Source of the DNA: CALKAL01 sp051846895 | Lineage (GTDB): Bacteria; Bacillota; Bacilli; Bacillales; Alkalibacillaceae | Reading direction: 5' to 3' | DNA length: 64,000 bases | Assembly (NCBI GenBank): GCA_051846895.1 | Contig: JBPYCQ010000011.1 | Location: 33,462 to 97,461 of the forward strand | Shown here: positions 46,064 to 55,263 of the stretch, piece after piece | Position numbering within the stretch: the stretch's first letter is position 1 | How the letters are laid out: each line of letters begins with the position of its first letter | The notes under the pieces: model-generated | The model's database searches: none | What the model saw: only the letters and a program-made list of their open reading frames with translations | Told to the model about the DNA's origin: nothing | Translations under genes and position numbers: made by a program

Positions 46064-46168
46064 GATGATTCCTCCAACTACAATCTACACGCTTTTCATT
46101 ATATCAGAAATCCACCAAATCTTTTACCGTTTCATTTTCAATAATATAGCCCATTTTTTTCATAAAAG

Positions 46169-46197
46169 TTGAGTAAAGAAAGACAATATGCTAATAT
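46169..46197 (+). promoter_or_regulatory. Promoter of glyS leader
   Basis: TTGAGT (46169-46174), 17-bp spacer, TAATAT (46192-46197), just before the T-box RNA. Confidence 0.6.
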
Positions 46198-46203
46198 AAG
46201 CAC

Positions 46204-46432
46204 TAGCAAAATAGAATACGAGTAAAACGGTGAAGGATTAATAGTAGCTAACCCCTCTGCTTAAAGCGATTCAGGGACGGTGTAAGCCTGAAAGCATGGA
46301 TAGTGAAACGGCAATCTGGAGTTTATAAATATGGAGTGGGTATGAACGAATCATACCAATCAGGGTGGAACCGCGGGAATTTAAACTCTCGTCCCTGGGC
46401 AATTAAATGCCCATGGGATGAGAGTTTTTATA
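46204..46432 (+). promoter_or_regulatory. Glycine T-box leader
   Basis: The T-box motif AGGGTGGAACCGCGGG is at 46362-46377; stem I elements (AATAGTAGCTAACCC and GCGATTCAGGGA) lie upstream; the terminator is the AACTCTCG...GAGAGTT hairpin at 46384-46430 with a T-run. The UGGA in the antiterminator bulge would pair with a tRNA discriminator U, as in tRNA-Gly. A candidate specifier GGC is at 46310-46312. Uncharged tRNA-Gly should permit glyS expression. Confidence 0.93.
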
Positions 46433-46486
46433 TTTTATTTGGCTCTGTTATAGTTAGGTGTTGATAATAACCAAATTTGCACTGAG

Positions 46487-46690
46487 TTGTTGTATTGTGA
46501 AGAGCGAAGGTGGCGACTCCTGCGGGAAAAGCACGAGTCTTGAGACCCCGCAGGAAGTGTCTTTCTTCCGAAGAGGCTCGAGCCGTGCCCCGGCATAGAA
46601 GACGTCTCGCGAAAGTTTTTCCTTCGCAGATGTCGCCTTGTGCCCTATGGGTAAAAGCGTCCACCGGTAGCAATTCACAATAAACAACAA
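46487..46690 (+). repeat. GC-rich structured repeat between T-box and glyS
   Basis: 204-bp GC-rich element bounded by inverted ends (TTGTTGTATTGTGA and TCACAATAAACAACAA). Inside are GGCGACTCCTGCGGGA and CCCCGCAGGA, forming a long stem. I recognise this core as a dispersed intergenic repeat family of Bacillaceae genomes. Overlapping reading frames here have no starts with ribosome binding sites. Confidence 0.75.
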
Positions 46691-46752
46691 CGGACTTTAA
46701 CAGGGACTTTTATTTAATTAAAAACGTTAGTCTAATAAAGGAGGCCAATCTT

Positions 46753-48135
46753 ATGGCAAAAGATATGGAGCAAATTGTTAATCATTGTAAACACCGTGGC
46801 TTTGTGTTTCAAGGTTCTGAAGTTTACGGCGGGCTTGCAAACACTTGGGATTACGGTCCTTTAGGTGTTGAACTTAAGAAAAATTTAAAAGATGCTTGGT
46901 GGAAAAAATTCGTTCAAGAATCACCTTATAATGTTGGGTTAGATGCAGCGATTTTAATGAACCCAAAAACATGGGAAGCTTCTGGTCATTTAGGAAACTT
47001 CAACGATCCAATGATTGATTGTAAACAGTGTAAATCACGCCATCGTGCAGACCATCTAATTGAAGGGCATTTTGAAGCAAAAGGTGAAGAAAAAGTTGTA
47101 GATGGGTTACCTATCAATGAATTAGAACAAATCGTTAAAGATGAAGGCATTGTCTGCCCGAATTGTGGTTCTGATGACTTTACAGATATTCGTCAATTCA
47201 ACCTTATGTTTAAGACGTTTCAAGGGGTAACTGAAGATTCTACAAATGAAATTTACTTACGCCCTGAAACAGCACAAGGTATTTTTGTAAACTTCAAAAA
47301 TGTGCAACGTACGATGCGTAAAAAACTACCATTCGGCATCGCACAAATTGGCAAAAGCTTTCGTAACGAAATTACTCCAGGCAACTTCATTTTCCGTACA
47401 CGTGAATTTGAACAGATGGAAATTGAATTTTTCTGTAAACCAGGTGAAGAAAAAGAATGGTTCCAATATTGGTTAGATTACTCTCACAATTGGTTGAAAA
47501 ATTTAGGATTAACCGAAGAACTTATCCGTCGCCGTGAACATGGTGAAGAAGAACTTTCACATTACAGTAAAGAGACAACTGATTTAGAATATAAATTCCC
47601 ATTCGGATGGGGAGAACTATGGGGGATTGCCTCTAGAACTGATTTTGATTTGAAACAGCATGCTGAGCACTCTGGTGAAGACTTTGAATATATTGATCAA
47701 CAAACAAATGAACGATATATCCCATATGTCATTGAGCCTTCATTAGGTGCGGATCGTTTAGCGTTAGCGTTTTTAACAGATGCTTATGAGGAAGAAGAAT
47801 TAGAAGACGGAACAACACGTACGGTCATGCGTTTTCATCCAGCTATTGCACCATTCAAGGGAGCCGTGTTTCCTCTTTCTAAAAAATTGTCTGAAGAAGC
47901 GCAACAAGTTTTCCAAGATTTAGCGCAAGATTTTATGGTGGATTACGACGATGCTGGGTCAATCGGTAAACGTTATCGCCGACATGATGAAATTGGTACA
48001 CCATTCTGTATTACTTACGACTTTGATTCTAAAGAAGATGGCCAGGTAACTGTGCGCGACCGCGATACGATGGAACAAACACGTATGCCGATATCAGAGT
48101 TAAAATCATTTTTACAAAATAAAATCAAATATTAA
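46753..48135 (+). CDS. glyS: Glycyl-tRNA synthetase (class II, dimeric)
   Basis: 460 residues, the single-chain archaeal/eukaryal-type enzyme. Class II motif 2 near F-R-N-E-I-T-P and motif 3 G-A-D-R-L; C-terminal anticodon-binding domain. B. subtilis instead has two-subunit glyQ/glyS. GGAGG precedes the ATG. Controlled by the T-box upstream. Confidence 0.95.
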   Translation: MAKDMEQIVNHCKHRGFVFQGSEVYGGLANTWDYGPLGVELKKNLKDAWWKKFVQESPYNVGLDAAILMNPKTWEASGHLGNFNDPMIDCKQCKSRHRADHLIEGHFEAKGEEKVVDGLPINELEQIVKDEGIVCPNCGSDDFTDIRQFNLMFKTFQGVTEDSTNEIYLRPETAQGIFVNFKNVQRTMRKKLPFGIAQIGKSFRNEITPGNFIFRTREFEQMEIEFFCKPGEEKEWFQYWLDYSHNWLKNLGLTEELIRRREHGEEELSHYSKETTDLEYKFPFGWGELWGIASRTDFDLKQHAEHSGEDFEYIDQQTNERYIPYVIEPSLGADRLALAFLTDAYEEEELEDGTTRTVMRFHPAIAPFKGAVFPLSKKLSEEAQQVFQDLAQDFMVDYDDAGSIGKRYRRHDEIGTPFCITYDFDSKEDGQVTVRDRDTMEQTRMPISELKSFLQNKIKY

Positions 48136-48143
48136 TTTAGTCA

Positions 48144-48183
48144 AACAGCTCTTATCTTGTACACCACTCGATAAGAGCTGTTT
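48144..48183 (+). terminator. Terminator of glyS
   Basis: AACAGCTCTTATC/GATAAGAGCTGTT hairpin with TTTT. Confidence 0.88.
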
Positions 48184-48233
48184 TCGAATATAAAAATACA
48201 TTCAAATGAATCTTCATTAAAGGAGTACTTACA

Positions 48234-48617
48234 ATGAAAAAGACGTTAACAACATGGGTCTACATTGCCTTCGGTGGTGCTATAGGAGCGGTGTCGCGAG
48301 CAAGTCTTGGGTCCCTACTAAAACCTCTTGACTTTCCGTTAGCGACTCTTCTTGTCAACCTAATCGGTAGCCTATTACTAGGCGGATTGACAGCCTTTTT
48401 ATATAAAAAACATAATGAAAAATTACACTTATTAATCGGTATCGGGTTTTGTGGTTCTTTTACTACAATGTCTACTTTTGCGCTTGAAAGTACAGGATTA
48501 TTAAATGATTTAACGAGTTCGATCGTTTATATATTTATATCTGTGATGGGCGGGATATTACTAGCTTTTATAGGCTTTTTAGTCATTAGTATGACCATGA
48601 AGAAGGGTGAACAATGA
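48234..48617 (+). CDS. crcB: Fluoride channel subunit CrcB/Fluc
   Basis: 127 residues, four transmembrane helices. Fluc signatures G-G-A-I-G-A-V-S-R, N-L-I-G-S and G-F-C-G-S-F-T-T-M-S-T-F are present. Overlaps the second crcB gene by 4 bp (ATGA). No fluoride riboswitch seen upstream. Confidence 0.93.
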   Translation: MKKTLTTWVYIAFGGAIGAVSRASLGSLLKPLDFPLATLLVNLIGSLLLGGLTAFLYKKHNEKLHLLIGIGFCGSFTTMSTFALESTGLLNDLTSSIVYIFISVMGGILLAFIGFLVISMTMKKGEQ

Positions 48618-48973
48618 ACTTATTCTATATCGCTTTAGGCGGAATATTAGGTGCGATTACCCGATATGAATGTAGCATTAGATTATTTCAAAAAAATAAC
48701 TTTCCTTATACAACGTTATTTATTAATGTATTAGGCTCGTTTTTATTAGGGATTTTTTACGCTTTGCTCTCACACGACAGTTATTTTTACTTTTTTATTG
48801 CTACTGGGTTCTTTGGAGCTTTCACAACATTTTCCACTTTTAGTGTTGAAGCGATGCAGTTCATTCTCAATCGTCGATGGAAATATTTATTTTTATATAT
48901 AATTTTGACAATCGCCGGAACAATCATAAGTTTATCATTTGCCATTCAATTAACCTATTTCTTTTTTCGTTAA
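48614..48973 (+). CDS. crcB: Fluoride channel subunit CrcB/Fluc, second copy
   Basis: 119 residues, four transmembrane helices, G-G-I-L-G-A-I-T-R, N-V-L-G-S-F and G-F-F-G-A-F-T-T-F-S-T-F. Paired crcB genes make a heterodimeric fluoride channel in many Firmicutes. Confidence 0.93.
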   Translation: MNLFYIALGGILGAITRYECSIRLFQKNNFPYTTLFINVLGSFLLGIFYALLSHDSYFYFFIATGFFGAFTTFSTFSVEAMQFILNRRWKYLFLYIILTIAGTIISLSFAIQLTYFFFR

Positions 48974-48980
48974 GTTATAG

Positions 48981-49005
48981 TATAATCTATTTATAATAAT
49001 TATAA
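48981..49005 (+). promoter_or_regulatory. Promoter with perfect PerR box
   Basis: TATAAT at 48981-48986 followed by TTATAATAATTATAA at 48991-49005, which equals the PerR consensus without mismatch and would overlap the start point. The -35 box is weak. Confidence 0.8.
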
Positions 49006-49038
49006 ATTAATAACTATTATAAATAGGTGGAGATATTG

Positions 49039-50937
49039 ATGGAGAACAGTAAAAACAAATTATTAAAGAAATTTTCAACACATCGTGAAGTAGTATTTGC
49101 AATATTAGGCGGTGCTTTTTTGCTTATTGCTTATCTCACAGAATCTTTGGAGAACGAACTTTTAACCGCTATCCTGTACATTGCTGCGTATGTTATTGGT
49201 GGTTATTATAAAGCAAAAGAGGGACTGCTTGATACTATTAAAAACCGTTCACTCAACGTGGAAATATTAATGATTTTAGCAGCACTTGGAGCCGCTTCAA
49301 TCGGTTATTGGCACGAGGGGGCCATATTAATTTTCATTTTTTCACTCAGTGGTGCTTTAGAAACTTATGCTAATCAAAAGAGTGAGCGCGACCTTTCAAA
49401 ACTCATTCAATTAGCACCAGATGAAGCGAATAAACTGATTGATGACCAAACCATTGTCACTGTCCCTTTGGATGAATTAAATATTGGAGATAAAGTTCTT
49501 GTGCGTAACGGAGAAAGAGTGTCTGTAGATGGAGTCATTATTAGTGGCCATTCGGCAATTGATGAATCAACTATTACTGGTGAATCAATACCAGTAGATA
49601 AGCAAGCTGGAGATGACGTTTTTAACGGAACAATCAATGGCTCTGGGTCACTAGTTGTTAAAGTAACAAAAAGAAACAAAGATTCACTTTTCCAAAAGAT
49701 GATTCGCCTCGTTGAAGAAGCTAAAGGCAATCGTCCACCTAGTCAACAAATTATTGAGAAAATTGAAGGACCTTATGTGATTACCGTTCTTGTTGTTGTC
49801 GGTTTAATGCTCCTTATTCCACCACTTATTGGTTTTGACTTTGAGGAGACGTTTTACCGAGCTATGGTTTTACTAGTTGTCGCATCACCATGTGCCGTCG
49901 TAGCCTCTATTATGCCAGCTGTTTTATCTGCGATTAGCACAAGTGCGAGAAAAGGTGTATTAACTAAAGGTGGAACGTATTTAGAACAACTATCTAAAAT
50001 GAACGCCATCGCTTTTGACAAAACAGGTACGATCACTAAGGGTGAACCATCAGTTACAGACTTTTATGTCATTCCAGAATACGATAAAGAATTTGTATTA
50101 AATCATCTTGTCGCAATTGAAAATCAATCAAGTCACCCGCTAGCCCGAGCCATCGTAACGTTCGGTCTTTCAAAAAAGACAGAACACCTTGACGTTGACT
50201 CAACAGAAGATCTAACCGGATTTGGAGTTAAGGCGACTATTAATAGCCAAGACTGGTATGTTGGAAACGAAAAATTAATGAACAGAATGAATCAAGACGC
50301 TTTGTTTTCACCAGAGCTAACAGAGAAAAAGAAAAAGCTTCAAGCTGAAGGAAAAACAGTCATGTTTATCGGTTACAATCATGTCGTCGTTGGAGTAATT
50401 GCTGTTAAGGACCAAATAAGACCTGAGGCTAAGCAGCTTATTGATGCATTAAATAAAAAAGGGATTAAGACAATCATGATTACAGGAGATAACGAAAATA
50501 CTGCTCAAACTATTAGTAATGAAGCAGGATTGAAAGAGTGGGTTTCTGAATGTTTTCCTGAACAGAAAGTTAAAGAAATAGAAAAACTGAAAAAGAAATA
50601 TGGGACTGTTGCCATGGTTGGAGATGGCGTTAACGATGCACCTGCCATGGCCAAGGCAGATATCGGAATCGCGATGGGTTCAGGTACAGATGTAGCAATC
50701 GAGACATCTGATTTAGTACTAATGAATAGCCAACTTGAAAATATTTCAGCATCATTCAATTTATCAGAAAAGCTAAATCGAATTATAAAACAAAATTTAG
50801 TTTTTTCAATAGCTGTCATCTTAAGCTTAATTGCTGCGAACTTTTTACAATCATTAACATTAACCTTAGGTGTCATCGGTCATGAAGGAAGCACTATATT
50901 AGTTATCTTAAATGGGTTGAGGTTACTTAAGGATTAA
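49039..50937 (+). CDS. pfeT: P1B-4-type heavy-metal ATPase, PfeT/ZosA-like
   Basis: About 632 residues. No N-terminal CxxC metal domain. T-G-E-S actuator loop, S-P-C in the transport helix (~282) which marks the P1B-4 class, phosphorylation D-K-T-G-T near 327, S-S-H-P-L and G-D-G-V-N-D-A-P. P1B-4 pumps export ferrous iron or cobalt; B. subtilis PfeT (ZosA/YkvW) is an iron exporter under PerR. ATG 49039 has AGGTGG upstream. The perfect PerR box supports the same role here. Confidence 0.88.
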   Translation: MENSKNKLLKKFSTHREVVFAILGGAFLLIAYLTESLENELLTAILYIAAYVIGGYYKAKEGLLDTIKNRSLNVEILMILAALGAASIGYWHEGAILIFIFSLSGALETYANQKSERDLSKLIQLAPDEANKLIDDQTIVTVPLDELNIGDKVLVRNGERVSVDGVIISGHSAIDESTITGESIPVDKQAGDDVFNGTINGSGSLVVKVTKRNKDSLFQKMIRLVEEAKGNRPPSQQIIEKIEGPYVITVLVVVGLMLLIPPLIGFDFEETFYRAMVLLVVASPCAVVASIMPAVLSAISTSARKGVLTKGGTYLEQLSKMNAIAFDKTGTITKGEPSVTDFYVIPEYDKEFVLNHLVAIENQSSHPLARAIVTFGLSKKTEHLDVDSTEDLTGFGVKATINSQDWYVGNEKLMNRMNQDALFSPELTEKKKKLQAEGKTVMFIGYNHVVVGVIAVKDQIRPEAKQLIDALNKKGIKTIMITGDNENTAQTISNEAGLKEWVSECFPEQKVKEIEKLKKKYGTVAMVGDGVNDAPAMAKADIGIAMGSGTDVAIETSDLVLMNSQLENISASFNLSEKLNRIIKQNLVFSIAVILSLIAANFLQSLTLTLGVIGHEGSTILVILNGLRLLKD

Positions 50938-51012
50938 CTGTAGGTGTGAATGAGGATGTTCTAAATAGGGAAAAAGCAACTCTGAAATTAAGTCACTTAG
51001 TATAAGAATAAA

Positions 51013-51053
51013 AAAGGTATGTAGATTCATAAAAAAATGAATCGCATACCTTT
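51013..51053 (+). terminator. Terminator of the metal ATPase gene
   Basis: AAAGGTATG..GATTCAT/ATGAATC..CATACCTTT hairpin, T-rich tail. Confidence 0.85.
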
Positions 51054-51117
51054 CTGTTTTTAGTGTTATAACAGTATTGTTTTACAGTTGAGATTGTAAT
51101 AAGTTCTACTTTACATC

Positions 51118-51330
51118 TTAAAATAATTGAGTGAGAAATGCGTTGATTTCCACACTAAAAGTAAGTATTAAAATGATCAATATGACAGTAAATAATAAAA
51201 CCATTGAAGCACCATTTGATTTGTTATTACTTTTGTCATCATCCTGGTTTGCTTTTACCAACTGGTGTACCCCAGCAGGTACTAATCCAAATAATACAGT
51301 CCCCATAATTAATGACCAAAATTTTTTCAT
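51118..51330 (-). CDS. Small two-helix membrane protein, unknown function
   Basis: About 70 residues: helix 1 ~5-22, a charged Asp/Lys/Asn loop, helix 2 ~45-65. GGAAGGA precedes the chosen ATG. No family recognised. Confidence 0.6.
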   Translation of the reverse strand: MKKFWSLIMGTVLFGLVPAGVHQLVKANQDDDKSNNKSNGASMVLLFTVILIILILTFSVEINAFLTQLF

Positions 51331-51487
51331 CTTATCCTTCCCTTCTGACAATGCATTTAAGATGTCACCCTGAATCTTATGTAAAAATCTAGTTTATACA
51401 TTTAATATTCCTTAACTAAATTTTACCACATATATGTATTTTTTTATATAAAAAACATTCCTAAACCCTTAGTGTTACGAATAAAAA

Positions 51488-51541
51488 AGTAGTCCGTTTT
51501 GAAGTGTTTTTATTAAATACTCACTCCAAAAGCGAACTACT
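51488..51541 (-). terminator. Terminator of yerC
   Basis: AGTAGTTCGCTTTTG/CAAAACGGACTACT hairpin with T6 on the minus strand. Confidence 0.8.
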
Positions 51542-51559
51542 TATCTAATTAAAAATACT

Positions 51560-51874
51560 CTATTTCTCTTTTTTATCTTTAACAGGTCCATACAATCGTT
51601 CTAGAACAACCTCATAAGCATCGTTACCATAATTCAGACAACGTTTAACACGAGAAATTGTTGCCGTAGATGCACTCGTCTCCTCTTCAATACGATGATA
51701 TGTATGACCTTCGCGTAACATTCTAGCTACATCTAAGCGTTGTGCTAATGCTTGGATCTCATTAACCGTAGCTAAATCATCAAAGAAACGATAACATTCT
51801 TCAACATCTTTAAGTGACAAAATAGCCTCAAACAACTGATCAAGTTCTTTACCGCGTAATTTATCAATTTGCAT
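51560..51874 (-). CDS. yerC: YerC, TrpR-like DNA-binding protein
   Basis: 104 residues. TrpR/YerC fold with helix-turn-helix E-E-T-S-A-S-T-A-T-I-S-R-V-K-R-C-L-N-Y-G, the family signature. AAGGAGG precedes the ATG. Lies with yerB and yerA as in B. subtilis. Target genes unknown. Confidence 0.92.
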   Translation of the reverse strand: MQIDKLRGKELDQLFEAILSLKDVEECYRFFDDLATVNEIQALAQRLDVARMLREGHTYHRIEEETSASTATISRVKRCLNYGNDAYEVVLERLYGPVKDKKEK

Positions 51875-51887
51875 TTTACATGCCTCC

Positions 51888-52958
51888 TTAATTAAATGAT
51901 ACCGCTTCAGTTAATCCTGGTGATAGTGGGATCACATTAATCCATGTCTTTCCTGGTACTAATTTAGCAACTTCACCATTAATGAAAGGTTTCATTAGTC
52001 CATCGATATTTTTCCATTCGATTTTTTGTATCTTTCCTTTTTGAATTAAATATCCATCACCACCGGATTCTATATCGATAAAACGTCTAAGTGCATCATC
52101 AATAACACGATGCTCGGTTTCGTAAATTAAAATATTTGCAAGTTCAACAGGGACATCCGTGTTCAAATCTGCCGTGACCTCTCCATTAATATAACGAGTA
52201 AATAAACCCGTATCTTGATTATAACGGTATGAGACAACTAAATTGTCGTAGTAGTGAACCGTTACTTCATTAATGTCGTCGCCTTGGAAATTACTATCAG
52301 CTAGTTCTTGTTGGCTCATAAATTCCCATGGTTGATGATAAACTTCAGTTTCAATATTGTTCCTTTTCGCTACTTCATAAGCATTTTCTAAAATAACATA
52401 TGAATTATGTGGCATCACCCTAAATGATTCGCGTTTAAATAAAAAGCGATCATCATCGTAATACGAACCATTCAAGTTATCAACCCAGCCTTGCCGTAAA
52501 TCATCTTCAATAAATTGTGCAGCCCCATGATAAATATAAAGAGCCTCGTGTGCTTTAGCCGTTTCAATATAATAGGACCTCGCACTTCTTACTGGACCAA
52601 CGACTTCTGGAATTTTACTTTGATAAATGGCTAAAAAGCGTGTAATAGCACCTTCTGCTAAAAACTCATATACCATATCTGCATCTACTAAGCCAGTTTG
52701 TGGGCGTGCAGCACTATGATTATTGACCATAACAGCTAATGCTCTATTTGTAACCTCTCCATCAGCCTCTAATCCCGTAAAAGGATACGTGAACTCGGGC
52801 TCAACGATTTTCTCTTCTTCCTCTTCTTTTTCTTCTGGTTCATTTTGTTCTACATCTTCATCATTTTCTTCAGGTTTTAAAACTTCTTCTTTTTCTTCTT
52901 TACAGGCCACTAAAAATACTACAAATAGACATATCCATATCAATGACCACTTTCTCAT
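51888..52958 (-). CDS. yerB: YerB, DUF3048 lipoprotein
   Basis: 356 residues. Lipobox V-A-C at residues 17-19, a very acidic linker, then the DUF3048 domain (A-V-M-V-N-N-H-S-A-A-R-P-Q-T-G-L and G-P-V-R-S-A-R are the family signatures). Outer face of the membrane; function unknown. Confidence 0.92.
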   Translation of the reverse strand: MRKWSLIWICLFVVFLVACKEEKEEVLKPEENDEDVEQNEPEEKEEEEEKIVEPEFTYPFTGLEADGEVTNRALAVMVNNHSAARPQTGLVDADMVYEFLAEGAITRFLAIYQSKIPEVVGPVRSARSYYIETAKAHEALYIYHGAAQFIEDDLRQGWVDNLNGSYYDDDRFLFKRESFRVMPHNSYVILENAYEVAKRNNIETEVYHQPWEFMSQQELADSNFQGDDINEVTVHYYDNLVVSYRYNQDTGLFTRYINGEVTADLNTDVPVELANILIYETEHRVIDDALRRFIDIESGGDGYLIQKGKIQKIEWKNIDGLMKPFINGEVAKLVPGKTWINVIPLSPGLTEAVSFN

Positions 52959-52984
52959 ATTCTACCACCACTTTCTCTTTTATA

Positions 52985-54727
52985 TTAACGCATTACAGAA
53001 GGAAAGAGAATTTCTTTTTTCATAACATCCATAATTCCAACTGGTGTAATTCTTATATATGGTAAGTGAGTTGAGCTTAAAAACAATAACGTATAGACAG
53101 GGTCATTAAATTGATAACCATGATCAATTAAAATTTGTTTAAGTTGTTTTTCTTTTTCAATCAGATCCTCCATTGGGATATCTGTCATAACTCCTTGCAG
53201 AGGTAATGACAATTCATATATAATTTCACCTTCGTCGGCTAATACGATTCCACCACCGATTTCTTGCATTCGGTCAAAGGCTAATTTCATATCTTTTTTT
53301 CTTTTACCAATTAAAATGATATCACCTGTATTGGAATATGAACTTACTAAACCTCCTAGTGTTCGCGTGAATCCTTTTAGGAAAGTCGATACACTCCAAT
53401 CACCTTCACGATCCATAAGCATACAGTAAGCCTCATTTTTGGAGCGTGCTAGCATATTCATATCCGATTCAGACTTCACAGGATAAGGTCTCATAATGAC
53501 ATCGTTGACCATTTCCATTCCAATTGGCATAGAAAACACTAAATCATCATAGTCAGCTTTCCAATTCATCTTCATTGGGCTTAACCCGTAACGATTCCAT
53601 TTAATTGACTTACCCTTGTAAACTTCTTCCTGATCCTTAACAATCCATTCCCCTTTTGCCATGACAGAGACAGGTTTTGGATTATCTTTAGCGGTTAAAA
53701 AGTTGATATGAGCAACACGCCCTGGCGCAATACTACCTAACCGATGATCAAGAGAAAAATACTTCGCGGGATTTATCGTCGCAATCGCATAAGCTTCTTC
53801 AATCGGAACGCCTTCTTCAATCGCAATTCTGATACATTCATCAATGATTCCATTTTCATAAAAGGAAGGCGTTGAACCATCAGTTGTATAAAGTAAATAA
53901 TCCCACACACGAAGGTCATATTCACTTAAACCTTGCAAAATCTCTCTTAAATCAGGACGTATTGAAGAATAGCGCATCGCTGCATAATATCCTAACTTTA
54001 ACCTTCTAAACACTTCATCTGCATTAATGGATTCATGATCGCCATCAGCTCCAAGTAGCTTCATTTTTGTTAATGTTTTCTCAGAAGCACCTGGGAAGTG
54101 ACCTTCGACAGGTTTTCTTAATCGTTTTGTTTCCTGCATCCAATAAAGACTTAACTCATCTTCTTTTAAGATGCTTGGCCAGTTCGTTAATTCGCCACCT
54201 TGAATAACGGCTTCATGATTAAGCCAGTCCATCACATCATCATTTTCTAAAAATTCAATTTCATTTTGCAACTCAGATTGTGAGTCAAAACGAGCCCACC
54301 AAAACACTGACATCGGTATATGTTGAAATTCATCCAATAAAGAAAACGCTTTCTTTTTCTCCATTAATAAGAGCCACATTAAATTATCGTTAACAATGGT
54401 CGTTGTACCACTTTTCAATGCATATTCAGCTAATGATTGGGGATTATATAACTGAAATGGATGGGCATGAGGTTCGACATAACCGGGTACTAAGTATTGT
54501 CCTTCACAGTCAATAAATTGTGTTGATTTATTGTTTTTCGGTAAGTCATCACCAACATAAACAATGCGATCATCATATATCCAAATATTGGCTGTCATCC
54601 ATTTTTTTAAATAAACATTTAAATATGTTGCGTTGGTAAAGACAATTGTAGGAGAGAGCTTACCATCAATTACAGCTACATGTTCTCTTAACTGTCTATT
54701 ACGCCATCTATAAAGGTGTTCGTTCAT
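52985..54727 (-). CDS. yerA: YerA, adenine-deaminase-like amidohydrolase
   Basis: About 580 residues. Amidohydrolase fold with H-A-H-P-F-Q metal site, E-G-H-F-P-G-A and G-G-G-I-V-L-A. Sequence is of the YerA branch, related to adenine deaminase. ATG 54727 chosen (GGGGG upstream). Purine salvage is a plausible role, beside pbuG. Confidence 0.85.
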   Translation of the reverse strand: MNEHLYRWRNRQLREHVAVIDGKLSPTIVFTNATYLNVYLKKWMTANIWIYDDRIVYVGDDLPKNNKSTQFIDCEGQYLVPGYVEPHAHPFQLYNPQSLAEYALKSGTTTIVNDNLMWLLLMEKKKAFSLLDEFQHIPMSVFWWARFDSQSELQNEIEFLENDDVMDWLNHEAVIQGGELTNWPSILKEDELSLYWMQETKRLRKPVEGHFPGASEKTLTKMKLLGADGDHESINADEVFRRLKLGYYAAMRYSSIRPDLREILQGLSEYDLRVWDYLLYTTDGSTPSFYENGIIDECIRIAIEEGVPIEEAYAIATINPAKYFSLDHRLGSIAPGRVAHINFLTAKDNPKPVSVMAKGEWIVKDQEEVYKGKSIKWNRYGLSPMKMNWKADYDDLVFSMPIGMEMVNDVIMRPYPVKSESDMNMLARSKNEAYCMLMDREGDWSVSTFLKGFTRTLGGLVSSYSNTGDIILIGKRKKDMKLAFDRMQEIGGGIVLADEGEIIYELSLPLQGVMTDIPMEDLIEKEKQLKQILIDHGYQFNDPVYTLLFLSSTHLPYIRITPVGIMDVMKKEILFPSVMR

Positions 54728-54803
54728 GATATTCATTTCCCCCGTTTCAAAAAGTCACTTACTTAAATTTTAATACATTAAAACTGTGAAGGGAAGGGGT
54801 AAG

Positions 54804-55076
54804 TTGAGTAAAGTCAAAAAACAGAACATTGGTACTATAAATGCATTAACAAGAATTACACTTGGCTTGTTTTTCATGACATATGGTGCCATTAAAATTG
54901 GTCGTAAACCTTGGAAGCAAGGGTATTGGGTTCTTATTCTCTGCTCTGCTATGAAAGTTGGAGAAGGAATTGTCCGATACTGTCCAGTCACAGATGTCGT
55001 TAAGACTAAAGTCGCAAATACCATATTCGGTAGCATCGGATCTAATCGGTCAAATGAAGAACAACAGCATGAATAA
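54804..55076 (+). CDS. DUF2892 membrane protein
   Basis: About 90 residues, two helices (17-40 and 42-62) with the DUF2892 pattern N-x-x-x-R-x-x-L-G and the cysteine-proline motif C-P-V-T-D. Start TTG with AAGGGG upstream. Function unknown. It occupies the place where B. subtilis has the purine operon. Confidence 0.72.
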   Translation: MSKVKKQNIGTINALTRITLGLFFMTYGAIKIGRKPWKQGYWVLILCSAMKVGEGIVRYCPVTDVVKTKVANTIFGSIGSNRSNEEQQHE

Positions 55077-55109
55077 AAGCTAATCTGCCAACAGCTGGTA
55101 GATTAGCTT
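55077..55109. terminator. Bidirectional terminator
   Basis: AAGCTAATCT/AGATTAGCTT hairpin between the DUF2892 and yebG genes, T5 on the plus strand. Confidence 0.8.
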
Positions 55110-55263
55110 ATTTTTCTATAGCTTCAAAAATAATATCTTGTCTTAAAGGGGTGTACTCTCCGTTTTTTTCTTCAAAAATAGGCTTTTCAATTCGACGAAC
55201 TGGGGTATACCCATCTTTTTCTATCTGTTCAAGACAAGCATCAATTGATGTAAAATCACTCAC
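55108..55263 (-). CDS. yebG: YebG, NETI-motif-type small protein
   Basis: 51 residues beginning M-S-D-F-T-S-I-D-A-C-L-E-Q-I-E-K-D-G-Y-T-P-V-R-R and continuing R-I-E-K-P-I-F-E-E. It matches the B. subtilis YebG pattern (C-L-x-x-x-x-x-x-G-Y-T-P-V-R-R-x-E-x-P-x-F) although the NETI string itself is changed to F-T-S-I. GTG start overlaps the yebE stop by 8 bp. Too small for common ORF cut-offs. Function unknown. Confidence 0.8.
   Translation of the reverse strand: MSDFTSIDACLEQIEKDGYTPVRRIEKPIFEEKNGEYTPLRQDIIFEAIEK

Noticed and set aside
46428..46690. Two overlapping ~80-aa frames in the GC-rich repeat
   Set aside because: The sequence is a structured non-coding repeat; the frames have no starts with ribosome binding sites.
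48140..48233. Fluoride riboswitch upstream of crcB
   Set aside because: The conserved crcB-motif strings are absent; the region holds the glyS terminator and a plain ribosome binding site.
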